DNA of 33,359 nucleotides from Bacteroidota bacterium. Lineage in GTDB: Bacteria > Bacteroidota > Ignavibacteria > Ignavibacteriales > Ignavibacteriaceae. The stretch covers positions 1 through 33,359 of the forward strand of contig JAEXTA010000213.1 of NCBI GenBank assembly GCA_023453665.1, written 5' to 3'. Below, in pieces: positions 23,840 to 31,929 of this stretch (within the stretch, counting starts at the first letter, position 1; each line of letters starts with the position of its first letter). Made by a program: the position numbers and the translations under genes. Under the pieces are notes generated by a model. That model was not told the DNA's origin, searched no databases, and worked only from the letters and a program-made list of their open reading frames with translations.

Positions 23840-24970
23840 TTGAAAGAAACAGCTTTATATATCCATATACCATTCTGTGATCACAAATGTATTTACTGTG
23901 ACTTCTATTCTATAATCACTTCAGATAACATCGGCAATTTTCTTTCATCAATTAAAAAGGAAATACAATACTATTCGGAGATATATTCATCTGACAGACA
24001 ATTCACTTCAATTTTTTTCGGCGGCGGTACGCCGTCTTTAATGATGCCTCAGTACATTTCAGAAATTCTAAATGAACTATCAAAAAATTATATAATCACA
24101 AAAGATGTTGAAATTACTCTTGAGACAAATCCTGGAACTGTTGATAAAGAAAAACTAAAAGATTTTCATAACGCAGGAATTAATAGAATAAGTATTGGAA
24201 TTCAATCGTTCAAAGAATCAGATTTAAAATTTCTTACCAGGATTCATGATCGTGATACAGCAATCAGAACAGTTAATGCAGCTTATGATGCGGGTTTACA
24301 AAATATCAATATAGATTTAATATTTAACCTCCCCGGACAGTCGAAACAAAATTGGCTTGATAATCTTGAGCAAGCTGTTAGTTTGCCTGTTACGCATATA
24401 TCTGCTTATAGTCTTATTCTTGAACGAGGAACAATTCTTAACAAGATGGTGATTGACGGTAAAGTAAAAATTCAGGATGAAGATCACGACGCTGATCTTT
24501 ATGAATCAACAATTGAATTCATGGAATCAAAAGGTTTTCATCAATACGAAGTTTCAAACTTTGCCCGAAATGGTTTTGAATGTTTACACAATAAAGCATA
24601 CTGGAGATACAGGGACTATCTGTCATTTGGTCCATCTGCACATTCATTCGTAAACGGAAAACGCTGGTGGAACTTTTCAAGTCTTAAAAAATATATCTCG
24701 GAAATTGAATCAAATGGAAATGCTGTTTCAGGTCACGAAAAACCGGATGCAAATCAACAGTTTGAGGAGTATATAATGCTGGCTTTAAGAAGCAATGGTA
24801 TAGATAAAATTGAAATGAGTAATTTATTTGGAGACGAGTGGTTAAAAACAAACCGCCTAAAGTTAAACCAGTTATTACAAAATAATTTTTTAGCAGAGGA
24901 TGATAATTACATAAAGATGACAAAATACGGTTATGCAGTATGTGATGAGATCATAAAAAATTTTGATTAA
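23840..24970 (+). CDS. hemW: HemW-type radical SAM protein (coproporphyrinogen oxidase-like)
   Basis: A 376-residue radical SAM protein from the TTG start. M-K-E-T-A-L-Y-I-H-I-P-F-C at the N terminus leads to C13-x3-C17-x2-C20, the SAM cluster motif, followed by F-F-G-G-G-T-P-S and a C-terminal HemN domain. HemW proteins lack the N-terminal part and extra residues of true HemN and are now viewed as heme-binding/insertion proteins rather than oxidases. The ATG at 23798 sits in a terminator loop and is not the start; TTG at 23840-23842 with GG ten bases upstream gives the standard N terminus. Downstream is the symporter gene. Confidence 0.9.
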   Translation: MKETALYIHIPFCDHKCIYCDFYSIITSDNIGNFLSSIKKEIQYYSEIYSSDRQFTSIFFGGGTPSLMMPQYISEILNELSKNYIITKDVEITLETNPGTVDKEKLKDFHNAGINRISIGIQSFKESDLKFLTRIHDRDTAIRTVNAAYDAGLQNINIDLIFNLPGQSKQNWLDNLEQAVSLPVTHISAYSLILERGTILNKMVIDGKVKIQDEDHDADLYESTIEFMESKGFHQYEVSNFARNGFECLHNKAYWRYRDYLSFGPSAHSFVNGKRWWNFSSLKKYISEIESNGNAVSGHEKPDANQQFEEYIMLALRSNGIDKIEMSNLFGDEWLKTNRLKLNQLLQNNFLAEDDNYIKMTKYGYAVCDEIIKNFD

Positions 24971-24987
24971 CAAAATGATAAACTAAA

Positions 24988-26220
24988 ATGAAGATTAAAC
25001 TTCACTGGCAGATATTAATCGGGTTGATGCTTGGAATTATTTACGGATTATTTTTTCCTGAACAATCAGGATATGTTGAATGGCTTGGAGATATTTTTCT
25101 TAGAGCGTTAAAAATGATAATTGTTCCTTTGATACTTACATCAATAATTTCCGGCGTTAGTAATATCGGTAATGCTAAAAGTCTTGGCAAACTGGGTATC
25201 AAAACGATATCATATTATCTCGTTACAAGTGTTTTTGCAATAATCTCCGGGCTAATCCTTGTTAACATCATTCAACCGGGTGTCGGTACCGATCTTGGAT
25301 TACAAAAAAATGTTAACGAATTAGAAGCACTCTCAGGAGGACTTGGAAATATTCTTCTTCGAATTGTACCGACAAATATTTTTGAAGCGCTTGTTTCCGC
25401 GGATATGCTTGCAATAATTTTCTTTTCTATACTTACCGGGTTTTATATTACAAAACTGAATAAAGATTCCTCAACTTTGTTGATAAATATTTTCAATTCT
25501 TCATTTGAAGTGATGATGAAGATAACTTCGCTTGTCATAAAGTTTGCACCAATCGGGATATTAGGAATAGTAACCAGTGTAATTGCCGAACAGGCTGCTG
25601 ATAAAGAAGCACTCATAAAAATGATTCAGGGTATGGCTTTATATATGATAGCTGTATTATCAGGGCTTGTCATCCATGCCTTTATAACACTTCCGTTATT
25701 TTTGAGATTAATAGGCAAATCAAATCCCTGGGAACATTTTAAGGCGATGAGTACACCATTACTAACAGCTTTTTCGACATCATCCTCCTCTGCAACATTA
25801 CCATTAACACTTAATGCTGTTGAGAAAAATGCAGGAGTTTCAAATAAAATTACAAGTTTTGTACTGCCGCTCGGCGCAACAGTCAATATGGACGGTACGG
25901 CATTATACGAGTGTGTAGCCGCAATATTTATAGCCCAGGCTTACGGAATAGAGCTTTCTTTTGTTCAGCAAATGATTGTAGTTGTCACTGCTTTACTAGC
26001 GTCAATAGGTGCTGCCGGAATTCCTATGGCGGGACTTGTTATGATCTCCGTTGTCCTTTCTTCAGTCGGATTACCACTGGAAGGTGTAGGACTGATACTT
26101 GCGGTTGACAGGATACTTGACATGTGCAGAACAACCGTAAATGTTTGGAGTGATTCGTGCGGTGCAGTGATAATCGCAGCAACCGAAGGAGAAAAGTTGA
26201 ATGTTAGCAAAATCAGTTAG
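24988..26220 (+). CDS. Dicarboxylate/amino acid:cation symporter (DAACS family)
   Basis: A 410-residue inner-membrane symporter for glutamate, aspartate or C4-dicarboxylates. The re-entrant loop signature A-F-S-T-S-S-S-S-A-T-L-P-L-T-L is clear, as is G-A-T-V-N-M-D-G-T-A-L-Y-E and the A-A-G-I-P loop of hairpin 2. D-R-I-L-D-M-C-R-T-T-V-N-V at the last helix contains the substrate-carboxylate binding residues. Eight helices and two hairpins fit the family; length is normal. It follows hemW by 17 bases. The choice between Na+ and H+ and the exact substrate cannot be read from sequence. Confidence 0.93.
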   Translation: MKIKLHWQILIGLMLGIIYGLFFPEQSGYVEWLGDIFLRALKMIIVPLILTSIISGVSNIGNAKSLGKLGIKTISYYLVTSVFAIISGLILVNIIQPGVGTDLGLQKNVNELEALSGGLGNILLRIVPTNIFEALVSADMLAIIFFSILTGFYITKLNKDSSTLLINIFNSSFEVMMKITSLVIKFAPIGILGIVTSVIAEQAADKEALIKMIQGMALYMIAVLSGLVIHAFITLPLFLRLIGKSNPWEHFKAMSTPLLTAFSTSSSSATLPLTLNAVEKNAGVSNKITSFVLPLGATVNMDGTALYECVAAIFIAQAYGIELSFVQQMIVVVTALLASIGAAGIPMAGLVMISVVLSSVGLPLEGVGLILAVDRILDMCRTTVNVWSDSCGAVIIAATEGEKLNVSKIS

Positions 26221-26349
26221 ATGGATTTAGTTGTTAAGTACAAACAATTATAAAAAATAATTATTCCGAATAAATCATGAATCAGTTAATTTATTCAAAT
26301 AAAAATAATCAGGATCGGGAAACTTTAATAACCATCAGCCGGAAAATCT

Positions 26350-29058
26350 ATGAAGACATTATTTACTTTTTTGTTTTTTGCATTACTCGGAACCTTTTGT
26401 TTAGCCCAAAATTTTAAGCAGGTAAAAATACATCTTAACTCTGATGCAGACATAATCACGCTTGCACAAAAGGGGATTGATATTGAACATTCTGAAAAAA
26501 CTAAGGATAATCACCTCATACTTTTTTTGAGTGATGAAGAATATCAATCTGTATTACGTTCCGGCTTTGTTACAGAAGTTATAATTGATGACTGGTTTGA
26601 ATATTATAATTCCCTGCCTGCATTAGATGAAACTGATAAATCTTTCATCTATGAAAAAAGCAGAAGTGAATTCGGTATTGATGGTTTTGAATTCGGTTCA
26701 ATGGGCGGTTATTACACCTACCAGGAAGTTGTAAATGAACTTGATTCAATGTTTGCTCTATATCCTAATATAATTACACAAAAATTTTCTATAGGTACTT
26801 CGATTGAAGGAAGAACTATTTGGGCTGTGAAAATTTCTGATAACCCCAACGTATTTGAAAATGAACCGGGTGCAGGTTATGACGCATTGATTCACGCCCG
26901 CGAGCCGCAATCAATGGCAACTTTGATGTACTTCATGTATTACCTGCTTGAAAACTACGGAACAAATCCCGAAGTAACCTATCTTGTAAATAACCGTCAG
27001 ATATTCTGTGTGCCGGTGTACAATCCTGATGGATATGAATACAACAGAAGCACAAATCCCGGCGGCGGCGGAATGTGGAGAAAGAACAGGCGTAACAGCG
27101 GCGGTGGTGACTACGGAGTGGACCTAAATCGTAATTATGGTTTTGCCTGGGGTTATGATAATACGGGTTCAAGTCCCGATCCGGGTTCGGAAACTTACAG
27201 AGGTTCTGCTGCTTTTTCAGAGCCTGAAGTACAGGCACTCCGTGATTTTGTTGTCGGAAAAAATATTTATACATACTTCAATATGCATACTTACCAGAAT
27301 GCTCTGCTTTATCCCTGGGGATATATTGATGCACAAACTCCTGATTCACTTATCTATTATGATTATGCTTCCAGTATTTGCTCATACAATGGTTATGCTT
27401 TCGGAACAGGTTCAGAGATATTGGGATACAATTCAAACGGTGCATCAAGAGATTGGCTCTATGGTGACCAGGTGTTAAAGAATAAAATATTCGGCTATAC
27501 AATCGAGATAGGAAGTTCATCAGATGGATTCTGGCCTTCACAGAGCAGGATCTTTCCGCTTGCTCAGATAAATGTTAAATCGATGTTATATAACACATGG
27601 GTTGCCGGTGAATATATTGAACTCGAAAACGCAAACTTTGCACAGCCTTATTTTAATCCCGGTGATGTTGTTCAACTATCTCCTTCATTTAAAAACAGCG
27701 GACAGGCAACGGGTAATAATATTTCTGTAGAACTGACTTCACTTAGTGTTAACGCGACTATTATTAATGGATCAGCACAGTTTGATTCAATTCAGTCAAG
27801 ACAATCAGTTTCTGTAACTTCACCATTTTCATTTAGTATATCAGGTAACGCAGGACTTGAAGAAAATATTAAACTATTAATTAGTGTTTCAACAGGCGGT
27901 GTACTAATGTCTGCTGATACAGTTTCAATTATGATTGGTACACCCAATTTTGTATTTGCCGATACCACAAACAATCCGCTTACTCTGTGGACGATAGCTG
28001 GTTCACCGGTATCATCTCCTAAATGGGAAGCGACAACATCATCATTTTATTCTTCACCGAACTCTTACACCGACAGCAGAACCGGCAATTATGTTAACAA
28101 TGCTACAGTAACTATGACTTTAACTAATACTGTTAACCTTACAGGAGTCTCTAATCCCAGATTAACTTTCTGGACAAAATATGCAATTGAAAATGACTGG
28201 GATTACGGACAGGTTGAGATATCAACAAACAATGGTACGACCTGGACAGCATTACAAGGTCAGTATACAAATCCCGGAACAGGAAGTTTCCAACCCAATG
28301 GTCAGCCGTTGTATGATGGCACAATGGCTAACTGGGTTAAAGAGGAGATATCTCTTTCATCTAACATAAACCAACAGGTAAAGTTGCGTTTTAAACTCCG
28401 TACTGATGGAAGTACTGTCGCAGACGGCTGGTATGTTGATGATGTTGCGATTGTTTACTACACGATTGTTCCGGTTGAATTAAGTTCTTTCACGGCATTA
28501 TCAACAAAAGAAAGTATTGAACTTCAATGGCAGACATCAACAGAAAAAAATAATCAGGGATTTGAAATCCAGAAAAGTCAAACTTCAAACGTGAAAGGCC
28601 AAACGGATTGGAAGACAATCGGTTTTATTGAAGGTAACGGGACAACATCGGAACTACATAGCTATAGGTTTATAGATAATAATCCTGTGTTTGGAAAAAA
28701 CTCATATCGGTTGAAGCAAATTGATTATGACGGAACGTATAAAGTTTATGGTCCGGTTGAGGCAGACTTTAATGTGCTAAGAGATTTTTCACTTGAGCAG
28801 AATTATCCGAATCCATTTAATCCGGTTACAAAAATTCGTTACACTGTTGGGGATGCAAATTATACTTCGCAGGTACGGGTACAGTTAACGGTTTATGACA
28901 TACTTGGCAGAGTAGTAACTATTCTTGTTGATGAAAATAAATCAGCAGGTAATTATGATGTTGCGTTCAATGCAACTGACATTACAAGCGGGATTTATTA
29001 TTATGAAATGAAAGCCGGTAACTTCATTCAAACAAAAAAAATGGTGGTACTAAAATGA
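26350..29058 (+). CDS. Secreted M14 zinc carboxypeptidase with T9SS sorting domain
   Basis: A 902-residue exported metallocarboxypeptidase. Signal peptide to about residue 19 (C-L-A-Q), a propeptide-like region, then the peptidase domain at about 120-430. Zinc ligands are H182 and E185 in I-H-A-R-E-P and H313 in F-N-M-H-T-Y; the catalytic Glu is E386 in T-I-E-I-G-S-S. D-L-N-R-N-Y supplies the substrate-binding Arg. A beta-sandwich (about 535-700) and a linker follow, and the last ~80 residues are a type A T9SS sorting domain (Q-N-Y-P-N-P-F-N-P, Y-D-I-L-G-R, F-I-Q-T-K-K-M-V-V-L-K). It should be exported and anchored at the cell surface or released. Confidence 0.93.
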   Translation: MKTLFTFLFFALLGTFCLAQNFKQVKIHLNSDADIITLAQKGIDIEHSEKTKDNHLILFLSDEEYQSVLRSGFVTEVIIDDWFEYYNSLPALDETDKSFIYEKSRSEFGIDGFEFGSMGGYYTYQEVVNELDSMFALYPNIITQKFSIGTSIEGRTIWAVKISDNPNVFENEPGAGYDALIHAREPQSMATLMYFMYYLLENYGTNPEVTYLVNNRQIFCVPVYNPDGYEYNRSTNPGGGGMWRKNRRNSGGGDYGVDLNRNYGFAWGYDNTGSSPDPGSETYRGSAAFSEPEVQALRDFVVGKNIYTYFNMHTYQNALLYPWGYIDAQTPDSLIYYDYASSICSYNGYAFGTGSEILGYNSNGASRDWLYGDQVLKNKIFGYTIEIGSSSDGFWPSQSRIFPLAQINVKSMLYNTWVAGEYIELENANFAQPYFNPGDVVQLSPSFKNSGQATGNNISVELTSLSVNATIINGSAQFDSIQSRQSVSVTSPFSFSISGNAGLEENIKLLISVSTGGVLMSADTVSIMIGTPNFVFADTTNNPLTLWTIAGSPVSSPKWEATTSSFYSSPNSYTDSRTGNYVNNATVTMTLTNTVNLTGVSNPRLTFWTKYAIENDWDYGQVEISTNNGTTWTALQGQYTNPGTGSFQPNGQPLYDGTMANWVKEEISLSSNINQQVKLRFKLRTDGSTVADGWYVDDVAIVYYTIVPVELSSFTALSTKESIELQWQTSTEKNNQGFEIQKSQTSNVKGQTDWKTIGFIEGNGTTSELHSYRFIDNNPVFGKNSYRLKQIDYDGTYKVYGPVEADFNVLRDFSLEQNYPNPFNPVTKIRYTVGDANYTSQVRVQLTVYDILGRVVTILVDENKSAGNYDVAFNATDITSGIYYYEMKAGNFIQTKKMVVLK
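29012..29043 (+). repeat. T9SS domain 3' end, repeat unit 1
   Basis: These 32 bases, which encode A-G-N-F-I-Q-T-K-K-M at the end of the sorting domain, match 31829-31860 in 31 of 32 positions. Flanking sequence is less alike. Shared nearly exact DNA at the sorting-domain end fits domain spread by recombination. Confidence 0.6.
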
Positions 29059-29070
29059 CTGGGTTAAAAA

Positions 29071-31875
29071 ATGAAAACAAAAATAATTCTGCTGTTACTC
29101 ATATTTGTAACAGAATATGGTCACTCTCAGTATTTTCAACTTAAACGGGAAGCACCAAATAGACCAGGCAAGGTACTGGAAACTGATGAGTTTATTTATG
29201 TTACTCAACTATATAGCAATACTACTCTTGAAGAATTAGACAAAATTTCCATTCAAAAATTTGATAAGAGTGGTAAACAGAATTCCGTTTTAACTGTAAC
29301 GGGCAATAAAGGTGGGTTCGAATTTTTGACCACAAATGATAATTGTATAATGTTGATAATGACGGAAGGCGCACAGGAATCTCCTATTATCAAAGCAATT
29401 AAATATGACAAATACCTGAACGAAATTTGGGAGAAAGTAATACCAGCGGATAATCAGAAACTTTCGGCTGCATACAAAGATATTGATGGATCAATTTGCC
29501 TGGTTACTTATGATACGGATTACAAGTCTGTAATAAGAAAATTAAATAACGAGGCAGAACCTATCTGGCAATCAGAACAGATAAATGCTTATGTGAAAAG
29601 CATACACAAAATTAATGACTTTTATTTAGGATTTGCCAATCAGAGTTTTATCAAAATATCGAACACTTTTAACAAAGAATTTGAAATAAAATTTCCATAC
29701 ACAATACAGGATTTTGTTGTAACCGATAACAATGTTTTCATAAGCCCGAGATTTCGAAGAGTAATTTATAAATTCGATTTTAACGGTACTTTTATCGATT
29801 CAATAAATTTTTCTAACGTAGTTGAGCACCTAAGTAAAACTTCTGATAACTCACTACTTGTGACATTTGTGTCAAGTGAGGTCGTAAAGTATACTCCAGA
29901 TGGAAATGTAGTTTGGGCAACAAATGGACCAAATAATACTACCCGGAAGATAAACAGAACATTTTCGCTCAAAGACAAGACCTTACTTTTTTGCATCGAC
30001 ACTTGGATTCCATATTATTTTAGGGCAACAGAAAATGGTTACTATAAATTTTTCGATTACTACGCTACATCTGAAAGTAATGGATATAATAATTCTGTTA
30101 CTTTGCGTTGGTTCTCGACAAATATCGTAAAAGTTGATATTTCATATTTAGATTATTCCGATAATGAATTTTATTTCGCTAAAGAATATCAAACTGTATC
30201 GGGGGTAAACTCCTTCCAATGCGATATTCCTAAAAACCTGAAAAAAATTCTTATAAAAGATTCTGAATATCCGGACTTTGTACTTTCATACGGGTTTTCA
30301 GAACTTGAATTTGGTTATCCACACTTTGATTTTCTTTCAATAAATAATATCAGAATGTGGGTTGCAAATAATGGTACAGGATCACGGAATCCATATTATA
30401 ATCAAATACATAACACGCTTATGACAACCTGGAAAAGTTTAAATGATTCGGTTAAAAGATTTATTTTTATGGATGGTTTGACGTGGGGTGGAATTGTAGA
30501 TGGAATGATCAAAGTCAATGGTTCATGGTTCGAGTCAGGACTTAAGGCTGGAAACATAATCAATAAACAACCCGCTGATCCTTCAATTAGAAACTATTCA
30601 CCTTTCAAAATCCGGAAAGGGTGGGAAAACTTAGCGGAGGGTATCGAAAAATCTAACTATAAATTTTGCTTTAGTAATTGGCCTGTAAATTTAGGTGCTG
30701 ATTGGATAGACAAAAATGAAGACAAAATATTCTCAAGTGGAATTGATGAACCTTTATTTTTAGGAGATGAAGTTATTTATTATGTATCTAATGATCTTGA
30801 TACTTCAAGAGTAAATTCTGTGACAGGTTGTGATCCTATAGGCCTTGAATTTCAAACAACACTATATGGTTTTGATAGTACAAATTTTCTTTCTGACGTT
30901 GTATTTAAAAAATATGTCGTAATTAATAAAAGTGAGAAAGAAATCAGGGATATGTATTTCTGTTATTTCTCAGATACAGATCTGGGAAATGCAGCAGACG
31001 ATTACACAGGGTGTGATAGCTCATTGAATTTGGGATATATGTGGAACAGTGATAATTATGATGAGTGGGGTTTTGGTACAAACCCTCCGGCCGCTGGTCA
31101 TATGATTGTACAGGGACCTATTGAGCCTTCCTATGAAAATGATAAAGCCAAATTCAGAGGTGAATGGATACCCGGTTTCAGGAATCTACCATTAACCACA
31201 TTCGGACCAGACTGGAATATGGAAATTGATAACAATTATGAAGATGCACTGGGAATGTATAATTATATTTACAAAGGTTTAAACTATAATTCGAGGGTAC
31301 CCTTAGATTATATAAATCCATACACTGGAGTTAAAACATTATTCCCTCTTTCCGGTGATCCTGAAAGTGGAACAGGATGGTATGAAGGGGACGGTTGGCC
31401 TGGAGGAGTGTATAGAGGAGAAAGGAAGTACTGGCTGACATCTGGTCCTTTTACAATGTCTCCCTCGGATACTCAAGAAGTAGTAATTGCAATCTTGGTT
31501 GCTCAAGGGTCATCACATCTTAATAGTGTAACAAAACTAAAAGAAAAAGCCAGGTTAGTTCAGAATTTTTATAATAATTTGTCTTATTCAAGAAATGTTA
31601 GCGAACGACCGACGACATTTAAACTGTTCCAAAATTATCCTAACCCATTTAATACTGGAACAATTATAAAATTTTCTTTAACAGAAAAATCGAATGTAAA
31701 GATTAAAGTCTTCGATATACTGGGAAGGGAAGTAAAAACTGTATTGAACGAGGATAAAGCGCCATGGACTTATGAGATTAAGTTTGATGCAAGTGATCTG
31801 GCTTCAGGTGTCTATCTTTATAGGTTGGAAGCCGGTAACTTCATTCAGACAAAAAAAATGATTTTATTGAAGTAA
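29071..31875 (+). CDS. Large secreted protein of unknown function with T9SS sorting domain
   Basis: A 934-residue exported protein. The signal peptide covers about residues 1-20 (I-I-L-L-L-L-I-F-V). Residues 20-330 contain beta-rich short repeats with K-F-D and I-W-Q/V-W-A type strands and could form a propeller. A central region (about 425-830) contains N-N-G-T-G-S-R-N-P-Y-Y-N, T-W-G-G-I-V-D-G and S-D-T-D-L-G-N-A-A-D-D-Y, a type I recall from Ignavibacteria secreted proteins without known function. The last ~75 residues are a T9SS type A domain (F-Q-N-Y-P-N-P-F-N, F-D-I-L-G-R-E-V). The ATG lies 12 bases after the M14 gene, so it is co-transcribed. No peptidase motif was seen. Confidence 0.8.
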   Translation: MKTKIILLLLIFVTEYGHSQYFQLKREAPNRPGKVLETDEFIYVTQLYSNTTLEELDKISIQKFDKSGKQNSVLTVTGNKGGFEFLTTNDNCIMLIMTEGAQESPIIKAIKYDKYLNEIWEKVIPADNQKLSAAYKDIDGSICLVTYDTDYKSVIRKLNNEAEPIWQSEQINAYVKSIHKINDFYLGFANQSFIKISNTFNKEFEIKFPYTIQDFVVTDNNVFISPRFRRVIYKFDFNGTFIDSINFSNVVEHLSKTSDNSLLVTFVSSEVVKYTPDGNVVWATNGPNNTTRKINRTFSLKDKTLLFCIDTWIPYYFRATENGYYKFFDYYATSESNGYNNSVTLRWFSTNIVKVDISYLDYSDNEFYFAKEYQTVSGVNSFQCDIPKNLKKILIKDSEYPDFVLSYGFSELEFGYPHFDFLSINNIRMWVANNGTGSRNPYYNQIHNTLMTTWKSLNDSVKRFIFMDGLTWGGIVDGMIKVNGSWFESGLKAGNIINKQPADPSIRNYSPFKIRKGWENLAEGIEKSNYKFCFSNWPVNLGADWIDKNEDKIFSSGIDEPLFLGDEVIYYVSNDLDTSRVNSVTGCDPIGLEFQTTLYGFDSTNFLSDVVFKKYVVINKSEKEIRDMYFCYFSDTDLGNAADDYTGCDSSLNLGYMWNSDNYDEWGFGTNPPAAGHMIVQGPIEPSYENDKAKFRGEWIPGFRNLPLTTFGPDWNMEIDNNYEDALGMYNYIYKGLNYNSRVPLDYINPYTGVKTLFPLSGDPESGTGWYEGDGWPGGVYRGERKYWLTSGPFTMSPSDTQEVVIAILVAQGSSHLNSVTKLKEKARLVQNFYNNLSYSRNVSERPTTFKLFQNYPNPFNTGTIIKFSLTEKSNVKIKVFDILGREVKTVLNEDKAPWTYEIKFDASDLASGVYLYRLEAGNFIQTKKMILLK
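31829..31860 (+). repeat. T9SS domain 3' end, repeat unit 2
   Basis: Second copy of the 32-base segment described at 29012-29043, in the 934-residue protein gene; the single difference is a silent A/G change in a Gln codon. Confidence 0.6.
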
Positions 31876-31929
31876 CTTTTTCAGGTTATTAGTAATTTTA
31901 ACTAAACAATTTATATAACAGGGAACCAC

